Positions 1 to 7,575 of a stretch of 17,375 nucleotides of DNA are shown here, one piece after another. The position numbers and the translations under genes are program-made. Below the pieces are notes generated by a model. It saw only the letters and a program-made list of their open reading frames with translations. It made no database searches and was not told the origin of the DNA. The first letter of the stretch is position 1; every line of letters starts with the position of its first letter. Source of the DNA: Eubacteriales bacterium (GTDB lineage Bacteria; Bacillota_A; Clostridia; Christensenellales; Aristaeellaceae); assembly GCA_030528845.1 (NCBI GenBank), contig JAUMYC010000027.1, forward strand, positions 1 through 17,375. The letters are read 5' to 3'.

Positions 1-1034
1 ATCAGGCCATCGCCATCGGTCTTTCCGTTGATCTGAACGATGAAGGCGGTTTGGAGCTAAGCGTGCTTCTGCCAAACCTGCATTCGGTCGGCCAGTCCTC
101 CTCCAGTGCATACACCATCTGCTCCGCCACCGCGCACAGCTTTGCCGAGGCGATCGGCCTGCTGCGCACGTCCATCCCGCTCACGCTCAACCTTGCGCAG
201 CTCAAGGCCGTGATCTTTTCGCAGGAGATCGCGCAGAGCGATTTTCTGCACAATATCGTCTCCGACATGTATCTCACCCACCGGCTCTACAACGCGGCCT
301 TTTGCATCGTCAGCATAGGAGAGGCAAAGACCATGCTCGAGGCGCTCGTCAGCGCGCCCTTCGGCGCGCGCCTTTCGAGCCTGCTGCTGACCAGCCTTGA
401 GAACCATACGGCGTCCGGAAGGATCCCGGACACGCATTTTTCCGACTTCTATTATGATATGCATTCGATCTACGGCTCTCCCATCGCCATTCTCGCCGCG
501 ACCGCAGACGGCATGCACACGCGGCTCACGCCGGAGGGACGCGCGGGGGATGCTCTGCCGGGCGCGCTGCCCCGGGAAGGCGGAAGCCAAAATGAATACT
601 CAGGCACGGCGCTCTTTCGAGACCAACGGATGGTCGGCACGCTTTCCTCTTTGGAAACAGCATGGATGAATTATCTGCGCGGAAAGACGATGAGCATAGA
701 CTACAGCTGCGAGGGCACGAGCCTGACTCTTTCTCCGACTTTTCCCCCACGCGTGCGGATCGATACGCAGTCCGAACAAATGCGCATTGAGATCAGCGCG
801 CGTTTCACCGTGGGCAGCCAATGCAGCATCGATGCGCTAACTGCTCTGATCGATGCGGACCTACACGCGTTGATCAGCAAATGCCAGTCACTCGGTGTGG
901 ATCCCTTCCTCTTTTCGCAGCGGGCCGCCGCTTCCTTCCCGGATATCCCCTCATGGGAGGCCTTCGGCTATATCGACCGATATATTACCGCGCAGGTAGA
1001 AATTGACGTCGATGTGTATATGACGACAGATTAA
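1..1034 (+). CDS. Ger(x)C family spore germination protein, 5'-truncated
   Basis: This is the C-terminal part of a GerAC/GerBC-type germinant-receptor subunit, normally a lipoprotein of the inner spore membrane that works with an A (GerAA-like) and a B (transporter-like) subunit in nutrient-triggered germination. The frame is open from base 3, and the first residues (QAIAIGLSVDLNDEGGLELS) read like the early part of the family's N-terminal domain, so the TTG at 51 is not the true start. About 343 residues are visible against a usual 370-400, so the missing part should hold the signal peptide and lipobox. The end (roughly residues 245-343, VRIDTQSEQMRIEISARFTV onward to IDRYITAQVEIDVDVYM) resembles the Spore_GerAC C-terminal domain. 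Partner A and B genes, if present, lie upstream of the window. The family assignment rests on overall pattern rather than a single catalytic motif. It implies a spore-forming host. Confidence 0.8.
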   Translation, partial: QAIAIGLSVDLNDEGGLELSVLLPNLHSVGQSSSSAYTICSATAHSFAEAIGLLRTSIPLTLNLAQLKAVIFSQEIAQSDFLHNIVSDMYLTHRLYNAAFCIVSIGEAKTMLEALVSAPFGARLSSLLLTSLENHTASGRIPDTHFSDFYYDMHSIYGSPIAILAATADGMHTRLTPEGRAGDALPGALPREGGSQNEYSGTALFRDQRMVGTLSSLETAWMNYLRGKTMSIDYSCEGTSLTLSPTFPPRVRIDTQSEQMRIEISARFTVGSQCSIDALTALIDADLHALISKCQSLGVDPFLFSQRAAASFPDIPSWEAFGYIDRYITAQVEIDVDVYMTTD

Positions 1035-1050
1035 TAGCCGTCCTGCTATA

Positions 1051-1086
1051 ATAAACGCGACTGCTTTACAAAACCGTCGCGTTTAT
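1051..1086 (+). terminator. Perfect 11-bp inverted repeat, probable terminator of the germination gene
   Basis: ATAAACGCGAC at 1051-1061 pairs exactly with GTCGCGTTTAT at 1076-1086 across a 14-nt loop, starting 16 nt after the gerC-type stop codon. The outer stem is AT-rich and the 3' arm contains TTTAT, but no long T-run follows, so it is a weaker intrinsic terminator than the others here. It could also act as a processing or stability hairpin. The 3' arm covers the ATG at 1085, which helps rule that codon out as the start of the next gene. Confidence 0.5.
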
Positions 1087-1144
1087 GATATATTTCGGTT
1101 GTATACTAAAAATAACTGAGTTCAAATGCTTTGCGAATCACAAA

Positions 1145-1152
1145 AGAGGGGG
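1145..1152 (+). promoter_or_regulatory. Ribosome binding site that decides a CTG start
   Basis: AGAGGGGG lies 7 nt before CTG 1160. No other in-frame ATG, GTG or TTG near the conserved N-terminus has a comparable site. Confidence 0.5.
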
Positions 1153-1159
1153 CATTTTT

Positions 1160-2041
1160 CTGTTCCGCATCATCATAAATCCTCTGGCGGGCGCAGGCAA
1201 GCCGATGGCTCTGCGGCCCAGAGTCGAGGCGCTTCTGGCCGAACGGGGGATCTCCTATGAAACCGTTTTGACGGACGGAGGAAACCACGCCGTCAACCTG
1301 AGCAAACAGGCGGCGGCAGACGGCGCCCGGGCCGTCGTGATCGTCGGCGGAGACGGCTCTCTCAACGAAGCCGTGAACGGCCTCATCGGCAGCAGCACGA
1401 TCCTATATATTGTTCCCTGCGGCACCGGAAACGACTTCGCGCGCGTATTCCGCCTGCCGAAGGATCCCATCGAAGCCCTGCGCATGCAGTTAGACGCGCC
1501 CGTCGGCGTCATCGACGCCGGTGCGGCGAACGAATTTCGCTTTCTGAACGTCGCCGGCGCGGGTTTTGACGTGGAAGTGCTGCGGCAGATGGAAGCCTAT
1601 AAAGAAAAGTACAGCGGGATCTGGCCGTATCTGCTCGGCGTGATCCGAGCCGTGAAGGCGTTTCGGCCGTTTGAGGCGACGCTCGAAGCACAGGGGCAGA
1701 CCTTCTCCGGGCGCTTCACGCTGATGGTCTTTGCCAACGGGCAGTATTACGGGGGCGGCATGCGCGTGGCGCGAAAGGCCGACCCCAGAGACGGGCTGCT
1801 CGATATGATCTATATACCCGCGCTTCCCAAGTGGCTCATCAGCCTGTGCCTCCCCCTTTTCCTTCCCGGATGGTACGACGTGCTCCCCTTTGTCAGGCGC
1901 ATGCGCGTTTCCAAAGCGACGCTCCTTTCCAAAGGCGTCACGCTGAATATGGACGGCGAGCTGCGCGACGTGGACCGTGCGGACTTCGAGCTGCTGCCCG
2001 GAGCGATCCGCATGCCCGTGCTGCCCTGCAGGCAGGGTTGA
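1160..2041 (+). CDS. Diacylglycerol kinase family lipid kinase (DagK/YegS type)
   Basis: ATP-dependent lipid kinase of the DAGK catalytic family. In Gram-positive bacteria, members such as DgkB recycle diacylglycerol released by lipoteichoic acid synthesis into phosphatidic acid, though others phosphorylate different lipids, so the substrate is uncertain. From the chosen start the protein is about 293 residues, normal for the family. Visible motifs are the N-terminal strand with INPLAGAGK, the nucleotide-binding GGDGSLNE at residues 63-70, and GTGNDFAR at 88-95. The longest frame opens at ATG 1085, but that codon lies in a hairpin and has no ribosome binding site. CTG 1160 is preceded by AGAGGGGG (1145-1152) with a 7-nt gap and begins exactly where family members begin (MFRIIINPLAG). 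CTG initiation is rare, so the start is an inference. It stands alone between a hairpin and a two-way terminator. Confidence 0.88.
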   Translation: MFRIIINPLAGAGKPMALRPRVEALLAERGISYETVLTDGGNHAVNLSKQAAADGARAVVIVGGDGSLNEAVNGLIGSSTILYIVPCGTGNDFARVFRLPKDPIEALRMQLDAPVGVIDAGAANEFRFLNVAGAGFDVEVLRQMEAYKEKYSGIWPYLLGVIRAVKAFRPFEATLEAQGQTFSGRFTLMVFANGQYYGGGMRVARKADPRDGLLDMIYIPALPKWLISLCLPLFLPGWYDVLPFVRRMRVSKATLLSKGVTLNMDGELRDVDRADFELLPGAIRMPVLPCRQG

Positions 2042-2058
2042 GCTTTTCTCCAAAAATC

Positions 2059-2110
2059 ATATAGAAAACAGGCCCTCCCACAAATGCGGGAAGACCTGTT
2101 TTTTCTATAT
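2059..2110. terminator. Two-way terminator between converging genes
   Basis: A long imperfect hairpin fills the 75-bp gap between the lipid kinase and the amidase. ATATAGAAAACAGG on the left pairs with CCTGTTTTTTCTATAT on the right, with partial pairing of CCTCCC/CGGGAAG inside. The run TTTTTT at 2099-2104 serves the plus strand, and the A-run at 2064-2068 gives a short T-run on the minus strand. It therefore probably ends both transcripts. Confidence 0.85.
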
Positions 2111-2116
2111 TCATCT

Positions 2117-2947
2117 TTACTCTGCCAGATCGCGCTCGAAATAAAGCGCGATCCCCCGGACCATACCTTCTACCAGCTTGCTCTGGTATTCCGGATCCTG
2201 CAGGAGGAGATCCTCCTGCGCATTGGACATAAAGCCCATTTCCACGATGATCGACGGGACCTCGGACCAATTCAGGCCTGTATATCCGTCACTGGTGAAG
2301 ATGCCGTAGCGCTCCGCGCCCGTTTCGTCCAGCATCGTCTCCAGCAAGCATTCGGAGATCGCATAGGATTCTTCTGCGATCGCGCCGGTCTCCGTGACGA
2401 AGAGGCCAATGCCCTTCGCCTCCGGGTTGGAAGCGCCGTTGCAGTGGATGCGCAGCACGAGATCTGCGTTTACTTCGTTGAACATCAGCGCGCGCTCGAT
2501 GTTGGAGATATCCACATCGTGCTCTGTGCGGGTCATATGCACCTGCGCACCGAGCGTTTCGAGCGCATCGCGCAGCAGCAGAGAGACTTCCAGATTCGTG
2601 ATATATTCCGGCACTCCGCTCACGCAGCCCTGCGTTCCGGAGGAGACCTTTGCTTTTGTCTCGTCGCTGTCCGGGGCGATCGGCTCGTGATCGTAATTCC
2701 CCTTTGCCTGATGCCCGGCGTCGATGCCGATGATCAGTCCGCTCAGCGGGCCGGACATGTTCTCGATCGGCAGATCGCCCATCGGGTCTGCCGGAACATA
2801 CTCCGTTTCTGCCGGCGCGGGCGTTTCCTGCGGCTGGTCGATTTCAGCGAAACTCTGTGGGAGCGGACCGCAAAGCGCGACCGCTGCGCAAAACAACCAC
2901 AAAAGCGCCTTCCTGATACGTCCGCCAAAGCCGTTCGTCTTCTGCAT
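2117..2947 (-). CDS. Secreted N-acetylmuramoyl-L-alanine amidase (Amidase_3)
   Basis: Zinc-dependent amidase that cuts the bond between N-acetylmuramic acid and L-alanine in peptidoglycan. The 276-residue protein begins with a basic stretch and a hydrophobic segment (about residues 12-34, LLWLFCAAVALCG), a signal peptide or membrane anchor. A Pro/Glu-rich linker (36-60) follows, then one Amidase_3 domain (about 68-270). The expected zinc and catalytic residues are present: His79 in GIDAGHQ, Glu120 in NLEVSLLL, His168 in LRIHCN and Glu236 in IIVEMGFMSN. There is no SPOR, SH3 or LysM wall-binding domain. The architecture resembles CwlD-like and other small clostridial amidases, but a spore-cortex role is not proven. 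GAGGGAGG precedes the ATG closely. The gene starts 21 nt after the TetR-family gene and probably shares its transcript. Confidence 0.93.
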   Translation of the reverse strand: MQKTNGFGGRIRKALLWLFCAAVALCGPLPQSFAEIDQPQETPAPAETEYVPADPMGDLPIENMSGPLSGLIIGIDAGHQAKGNYDHEPIAPDSDETKAKVSSGTQGCVSGVPEYITNLEVSLLLRDALETLGAQVHMTRTEHDVDISNIERALMFNEVNADLVLRIHCNGASNPEAKGIGLFVTETGAIAEESYAISECLLETMLDETGAERYGIFTSDGYTGLNWSEVPSIIVEMGFMSNAQEDLLLQDPEYQSKLVEGMVRGIALYFERDLAE

Positions 2948-2968
2948 ACATCCTCCCTCTCGCGCCCG

Positions 2969-3691
2969 TCAGGCGCTGATTCCGGAATTCTCCATGCTTT
3001 CCAGACGTTTCTCCTGCTCTCCAAGTTCCTTCAAAATGGAAATCAGTTTCGACATGTCGTACATCTGTACCGAGCCGTAGGGCGCGCCGAGCAGCGTTTC
3101 GACGGCATGCCTGTAGGCGTTGAGCTTTTCAAAGACCGTGATCGTACATTCCGGCGCGCCGCGATCCAGCGCCAGCGCAAAACCGAGCTCATCGGTAAGG
3201 CAGGCGCCAAGGTTGAGCAGCAGCTCCGCCAGCCTGTCCGGATAGAGCGTGAAGAACACGCCCTGCTTCAGACCCGCTGCGACAACCTGCTTTGTCACCG
3301 GCAGGAGCTGCTCGATATAGCCCCTTTTCAGGCTGTCACGCAGCAGAGCGCCCTCGCCCGCATATGCAACGCGGATGATCAGCCCGACAAAATCCAGATT
3401 ATCCTGGTTGAGCAGGCCTATGTGCGAAAGCAGCGCGTTGAGCTGCTCCAGCGCGTCCTCTCCCGCGTTTTCAAGAGCCTTCTGCGCAAAGACACAGGCC
3501 GTTTCGACCTTCTGTGCGCAGATCGCCTCGAGCAGGCGCAGCTTGGAATCAAAATGATGATAGAACCCGCCTTTGGAGAGCTTGAGCACGTCCAGCACAT
3601 CCTGCACGCTCGTCCCCTCGTAGCCGTTCTTATAAAACAGCGCTTCGGCCGCTTCGATAATAGCCTGACGCCTCTGATCGCCCTTACGCAC
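2969..3691 (-). CDS. TetR/AcrR family transcriptional regulator
   Basis: A one-component repressor of about 240 residues. The N-terminal part (about residues 6-52) is a typical TetR helix-turn-helix: ALFYKNGYEGTSVQDVLDVL, then LSKGGFYHHFDSK as recognition helix and following turn. The rest is a helical ligand-binding and dimer domain that gives no clue to the ligand. The longest frame starts at GTG 3700, but that codon is part of the Shine-Dalgarno GGAGG itself (3700-3704). GTG 3691, 8 nt further on, is therefore the likely start (MRKGDQRRQ). A consensus promoter lies just upstream, and the amidase follows after 21 nt, so it probably controls itself and the amidase; that is inference. No efflux pump, the usual TetR partner, is adjacent. 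Confidence 0.9.
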   Translation of the reverse strand: MRKGDQRRQAIIEAAEALFYKNGYEGTSVQDVLDVLKLSKGGFYHHFDSKLRLLEAICAQKVETACVFAQKALENAGEDALEQLNALLSHIGLLNQDNLDFVGLIIRVAYAGEGALLRDSLKRGYIEQLLPVTKQVVAAGLKQGVFFTLYPDRLAELLLNLGACLTDELGFALALDRGAPECTITVFEKLNAYRHAVETLLGAPYGSVQMYDMSKLISILKELGEQEKRLESMENSGISA

Positions 3692-3738
3692 GGTGAGCAC
3701 CTCCGATAAAAGTACAGAAGTCGGTCTGTTCTACCGGT

Positions 3739-3768
3739 ATTATAGCGTAACCGAACGAAGTCTGTCAA
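3739..3768 (-). promoter_or_regulatory. Sigma-A promoter of the tetR-amidase unit
   Basis: Read on the minus strand, there is a perfect -35 TTGACA (3768-3763) and a perfect -10 TATAAT (3744-3739) separated by 18 bp. The start point should be near 3732, giving a leader of about 40 nt before GTG 3691. Short CGGT/ACCG half-sites flank the -10, and TTGTAATACAA lies just upstream of the -35; either could be an operator. Confidence 0.8.
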
Positions 3769-3831
3769 TAGTTTGTAATACAACTTTTGTAATATTTATA
3801 TTTCGAAGGTTTCAAGGTCACTTTCGCATGC

Positions 3832-3864
3832 AAAAAGGAGCTCTCCAAACGCGGAGAGCTCCTT
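3832..3864 (-). terminator. Strong intrinsic terminator of the pth-mfd-ygiQ-ASKHA unit
   Basis: AAGGAGCTCTCC (3835-3846) and GGAGAGCTCCTT (3853-3864) pair over 12 bp with a 6-nt loop. On the minus strand the stem runs into TTTTT (3836-3832). It lies 18 nt past the stop codon at 3882, so it ends the long minus-strand operon before the tetR promoter. Confidence 0.92.
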
Positions 3865-3881
3865 GAAATTCGCGGAAAATA

Positions 3882-5681
3882 TCAAATTTCGAACAGCATG
3901 TTTTCGGAAAAAAGCTCGGTGAATTCTCTTTGCGAAGACAGTTCTATATACTGCATATTGCGTGCCATCTCATCACATCGACTACATGCTGTGGTGCTGA
4001 GCAGCATCCTGCGCGCACCTGTCCCGGCTGCGTTCCCTACCGGCTCTGCGCATTGCTCAAGCTCGGGCGGAAGCAGTCCGATCAGGCAGGCGTTATGCAC
4101 GTCTATATAGTTTCCGAACCCTCCCGCAAGAAATAGTTTTGTCACATTCTCAAAACAGACTTTGGTATTTTTAAGCAAAATCTGAATTCCTGCGGCGATC
4201 GCGCCCTTCGCGAGTTGAACTTCTCGTATGTCTTTCTGACAGATGAACACCTTGCGATCCTCCGTCAGAGCGAACGCGAGACCGGCTGCGGAATCAAAAA
4301 TACGCTCCTGCCAGATCTCATCCGCCTCGTCTTCGTCGATCCTTCCGGTTTCATCTATAATACCTGTGCGGAGCATCTCTGCCACGACGTCGATCAGGCC
4401 GCTGCCGCAAATAGAAACAGGCGGCCTCCGCCCTATCGTTTCCAGCTCGACCGAACCGTCCTCATGCAGCCGCACTTTGGAGATCGCGCCTTCGACTGCC
4501 CCGGAGCCGCAGCGGATATGCGCGCCTTCAAAGGCTGGCCCTGCCGCCGCCGAGCAGCACACGATACCCGCTTTGCCGCCGAGCGCGATCTCGCCGTTCG
4601 TACCGATATCGATCAGCAGAGAAGTGCCTTCGCTCTTGTCCATCGCGCACGCCAACGCCGCTGCAGTCGTGTCGGCCCCGATATACCCTGCCACACACGG
4701 CCCGATCTCAACAAAAGCGTTCACGAACTGCATGCCAAGCTGCCGTGCCGGCACCTTCTGTCGCCCCGTGAATACCGGCACAAATGGGGAAACAGCGATA
4801 TTTTCGGGAGAGACCCCCAGCAGCAGATGCGCCATGACCGTGTTCCCCACGCACATGATATGCCGCACATCCGCACGCATCGCGCCGGTTTCCGAGAGCA
4901 TTTTCTCTATCAACGACGAGATCTGCTCCGCAATGGCCCTCTGCAGCTCTTTCAAGCCGCTGTTCGTGCGCGAAAAGTCGATGCGCGAGATGACGTCCGC
5001 TCCATATGCGCGCTGCGGATTCATGGCCGATTGGCTCGCGATCGTCTTTCCGGTCTTCAAATCCATCAGATAAGCAGCAACCGTCGTCGTTCCGATATCG
5101 ATCGCAGCGCCATACAGCGCAGGCTCTTCGGCGCAAAGATCGACAAGCGCGCCGCTCTGCGCATCGCGGACGAGCCATATTTCCCCGTCATTCTTTTGCA
5201 TTATTTCGGGGATTTTTCTGAGCACTTCAAGGGGACATGCGCTGTCCTTCGGCATGCGGGCAGCCTCGAGGATCCTCGTCAGGTCGTCGCGCTGATCTTC
5301 CAGACTCGCCGTTTCAGGCACAATTCTCTCCACAAAAAGCGAAGGTCTGCATTCGATCGGAGCATCTTCGACTCCTCCGGTGAGGATCTGCGCACGTTCG
5401 CTGCTGAGCCAGACCTCGGCGTCGTCTTCGACATATGTCATGCAGGCAAGCCGAACGCCTTCTGCGAGCTCTTCCGGCATTAACAGACCGAGTTCTGTTT
5501 CTGTCGGCTGAGACAGGCCTCCCAGCGCTCGCACACGGCATTTGCCGCACGTCCCGCGCCCTCCGCAGGGTGCGTTCAGACCATGGTCTGTATTTATTGC
5601 ATCAATCAATTTGATACCGACTTCAGTTTGTATTTCGTTATACAGACCGGAGTCTGTGTGTATGCGCAGTCTGCAGTTCAC
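3882..5681 (-). CDS. [2Fe-2S] ferredoxin-ASKHA ATPase, RACo/corrinoid-activator type (DUF4445)
   Basis: Resembles the reductive activators of corrinoid proteins (RACo/AcsV, RamA-like), which use ATP and an iron-sulfur cluster to return inactive Co(II) corrinoid to Co(I). The 599-residue protein has an N-terminal plant-type ferredoxin domain with ligands Cys39, Cys45, Cys48 and Cys80. A linker region spans about 110-185. A large ASKHA domain follows: phosphate-1 AIDIGTTTVAAYL at 193-205, LLIDIGTNGEIALGG at 355-369, CGSG at 391 and 425, and the conserved LFLAGGFGNYIDVHN near 516-530. CSRC (566-569) is near the end, but there is no full 4Fe-4S motif. The longest frame starts at 5831 inside the upstream gene. 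GTG 5681 is preferred because AAGAAGTGATC, close to the 16S anti-SD complement, lies 8 nt before it and the ferredoxin fold begins there. The gene follows the YgiQ-like gene by 7 nt. No corrinoid methyltransferase is nearby, so the target is unknown. Confidence 0.9.
   Translation of the reverse strand: MNCRLRIHTDSGLYNEIQTEVGIKLIDAINTDHGLNAPCGGRGTCGKCRVRALGGLSQPTETELGLLMPEELAEGVRLACMTYVEDDAEVWLSSERAQILTGGVEDAPIECRPSLFVERIVPETASLEDQRDDLTRILEAARMPKDSACPLEVLRKIPEIMQKNDGEIWLVRDAQSGALVDLCAEEPALYGAAIDIGTTTVAAYLMDLKTGKTIASQSAMNPQRAYGADVISRIDFSRTNSGLKELQRAIAEQISSLIEKMLSETGAMRADVRHIMCVGNTVMAHLLLGVSPENIAVSPFVPVFTGRQKVPARQLGMQFVNAFVEIGPCVAGYIGADTTAAALACAMDKSEGTSLLIDIGTNGEIALGGKAGIVCCSAAAGPAFEGAHIRCGSGAVEGAISKVRLHEDGSVELETIGRRPPVSICGSGLIDVVAEMLRTGIIDETGRIDEDEADEIWQERIFDSAAGLAFALTEDRKVFICQKDIREVQLAKGAIAAGIQILLKNTKVCFENVTKLFLAGGFGNYIDVHNACLIGLLPPELEQCAEPVGNAAGTGARRMLLSTTACSRCDEMARNMQYIELSSQREFTELFSENMLFEI
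5577..5590. repeat. Palindrome CAGAC-N4-GTCTG, copy 1
   Basis: CAGACCATGGTCTG is a perfect 14-bp palindrome inside the 5' coding part of the ASKHA gene, encoding part of INTDHGL. A second site of the same pattern lies 66 bp away. It could be an operator or could simply follow from the codons. Confidence 0.4.
5642..5657. repeat. Palindrome CAGAC-N4-GTCTG, copy 2
   Basis: ACAGAC-CGGA-GTCTGT has perfect 6-bp arms and the same outer pattern as the site at 5577-5590. It begins about 25 bp inside the ASKHA gene's start codon and encodes part of IHTDSGL. Confidence 0.4.
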
Positions 5682-5688
5682 TGTTCGA

Positions 5689-7575
5689 TCACTTCTTTCG
5701 TTTCGCAGGCTTTCTTTCGCCCCTTTGCCTGTTCTGAGCGGGCGCTGTTTTTCGGTCGCTCTTGCCCTTTTGCATGCGTTCGGGTCGCACGATCTCTCTG
5801 GGAGAGATGAGGCAGCGCTCGCCCATGCCAATGAGATCCTCCCGACCGGCTTTGCGCAGCGCTTTGAGTACGACCGCTCTGTTTCTCGGCATAAAGTACT
5901 GCATCAGCGCGCGCTGCATTTCCTTTTCCTCCGGGCTGCGCGGGATATACACGCTCCTGCCGTCGCGCGGGTCGATGCCGGTGTAGTACATGCAGGTGGA
6001 AAGCGTGCCGGGCGTGGGATAGAAATCCTGCACCTGCTCCGGTCGAATGCGGTTTTTCTTCATATAAACCGCAAGTTCCACGGCGTCCTGCAGCGTGCAG
6101 CCCGGATGCGAGGAGATGAAATACGGCGTGAGATATTGCTCCAGCCCCGCTCTCGCGCTGGCCTCGGTGAATTTGCGGCCGAAGCGCTCGTAGCAGTCGA
6201 TATACGGCTTGCCCATCAGCCGCAGCGTTTCCTTCGCCACGTGCTCCGGCGCGACCTTGAGATGACCGCTGACATGATGCTTGGCCAGCTCCGAGATCAC
6301 CGCGCTGTTTTTGTCCAGCAGCATGTAATCATAGCGGATGCCGGAGCGCACGAACACCTTTTTGATCCGGGGAATGGAGCGCATTTCGCGCAGCGTTTCG
6401 ACAAATTCTCTATGATCCGCCTTTATATTCGGGCACGGATCCGGCCCAAGGCACTGGCGATGCATGCAGGCGCCGCTGCGCAGCTGTTTTTCACAGGCAG
6501 GCTTGCGGAAATTCGCCGTCGGCCCGCCCACATCGTGGATATACCCCTTGAAGTCCGGCATCTGCGCAAGCAGCTTTGCTTCCTTGAGCACGCTCTCCTT
6601 GCTGCGGGAGGTCACGATGCGCCCCTGATGAAAGGTCAGCGCGCAGAAGGAGCAAGCACCAAAGCAGCCGCGCACCGCCGCGATGGAAAATTTGACCTCA
6701 TCGAGCGCAGGAACGCCGCCTTTTTCCGCATAAATCGGATGCCACTGGCGCAGGAACGGCAGCGCATATACGGCGTCGAGCTCCTCGCGGGAGAGGGGCA
6801 TCGCCGGCTTATGCTGGTTGAGATAGCGCTTGCCGTGCTTCTGGGCCACTCCCTTTCCGCGGACGGGGTCCTGCTCGTCATACTGTACGCGGAACGCCGC
6901 TGCGTATTCCTTTTTGTCGCGCGAGACCACCTCATACGCCGGGATCTCGATATACCCTTCGCAGGGCTCCCGGTTCATGGTGCAGGTGCCGGGCATGGCC
7001 ATCTCGCGCGGGTCGAGCCCGTCGCGCAGCGCGTTCGCCATCTGTACGATCGTTCGCTCGCCCATGCCGTACATGAGCAGATCCGCCCCGGAATCCACAA
7101 GGATGGAATTGCGCACGCGGTCGTCCCAATAATCATAATGGGCAAAGCGGCGCAAAGAGGCCTCAATGCCGCCGATCGCAATGAAAATATCACCCCATGC
7201 CTCGCGGATACGGTTGCAATAGACCACCGTCGCGCGATCCGGCCTGTGGCCGCCCTCGCAGCCGGGGGAATAATAGTCGTCATGCCTGCGTTTTTTGGCC
7301 GCAGTAAAATGATTCACCATGCTGTCCACCGCGCCGGCGGACACGAGAAAGCCGAGCTTCGGCCTGCCGAAGCGCTTGAATTCCTCGCAATCGCGCCATG
7401 CGGGCTGCGCGAGGATCGCCACGCGATAGCCTGCATGTTCGAGCACACGGGAGAGCAGACCCGCCGCAAAGGACGGATGATCGACATAGGCATCGCCCGT
7501 AACGAACACGAAATCGGGCGCATCCCAGCCTCTTGCGCGCATGTCCCGCGCGTCTATGGGTAAAAAGCGGGTCAT
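5689..7575 (-). CDS. YgiQ family radical SAM protein
   Basis: A 628-residue member of the YgiQ (UPF0313) family: conserved radical S-adenosylmethionine proteins of unknown reaction. The N-terminal half (about 20-190) is the family's cobalamin-binding-like domain, with FVTGDAYVDHPSF and IAIGGIEASLRRFAHYDYW as hallmarks. The radical SAM core has the CxxxCxxC cluster motif at Cys304, Cys308 and Cys311 (GCFGACSFCAL). A family-specific Cys group follows (361, 370, 375, 381), then HPGCT near 490 and DFYPTPGTLSTCMYYTGIDP near 517-536. The last 28 residues are Lys/Arg-rich and probably disordered. Length is normal for Gram-positive members. ATG 7575 overlaps the mfd stop as ATGA, and GAGGGTGAGGG precedes it, so translation is probably coupled to mfd. 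Confidence 0.95.
   Translation of the reverse strand: MTRFLPIDARDMRARGWDAPDFVFVTGDAYVDHPSFAAGLLSRVLEHAGYRVAILAQPAWRDCEEFKRFGRPKLGFLVSAGAVDSMVNHFTAAKKRRHDDYYSPGCEGGHRPDRATVVYCNRIREAWGDIFIAIGGIEASLRRFAHYDYWDDRVRNSILVDSGADLLMYGMGERTIVQMANALRDGLDPREMAMPGTCTMNREPCEGYIEIPAYEVVSRDKKEYAAAFRVQYDEQDPVRGKGVAQKHGKRYLNQHKPAMPLSREELDAVYALPFLRQWHPIYAEKGGVPALDEVKFSIAAVRGCFGACSFCALTFHQGRIVTSRSKESVLKEAKLLAQMPDFKGYIHDVGGPTANFRKPACEKQLRSGACMHRQCLGPDPCPNIKADHREFVETLREMRSIPRIKKVFVRSGIRYDYMLLDKNSAVISELAKHHVSGHLKVAPEHVAKETLRLMGKPYIDCYERFGRKFTEASARAGLEQYLTPYFISSHPGCTLQDAVELAVYMKKNRIRPEQVQDFYPTPGTLSTCMYYTGIDPRDGRSVYIPRSPEEKEMQRALMQYFMPRNRAVVLKALRKAGREDLIGMGERCLISPREIVRPERMQKGKSDRKTAPAQNRQRGERKPAKRKK

Noticed and set aside
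51..1034. TTG 51 as the true start of the germination protein
   Set aside because: Family-like sequence continues upstream to base 3, so the gene is cut by the window edge.
2084..3709. Open frame of about 541 codons on the plus strand opposite the amidase and tetR
   Set aside because: It starts in a terminator hairpin and crosses two well-supported genes on the other strand.
5682..5831. Fifty-residue N-terminal extension of the ASKHA protein
   Set aside because: It overlaps the 3' end of the YgiQ-type gene, is Arg/Ala/Ser-rich without likeness to the family, and a good ribosome site marks GTG 5681.
5542..7563. Open frame of about 673 codons on the plus strand opposite the YgiQ-type gene
   Set aside because: The minus-strand frame has the full YgiQ family signature including CxxxCxxC; the plus frame has no motif and no ribosome site.
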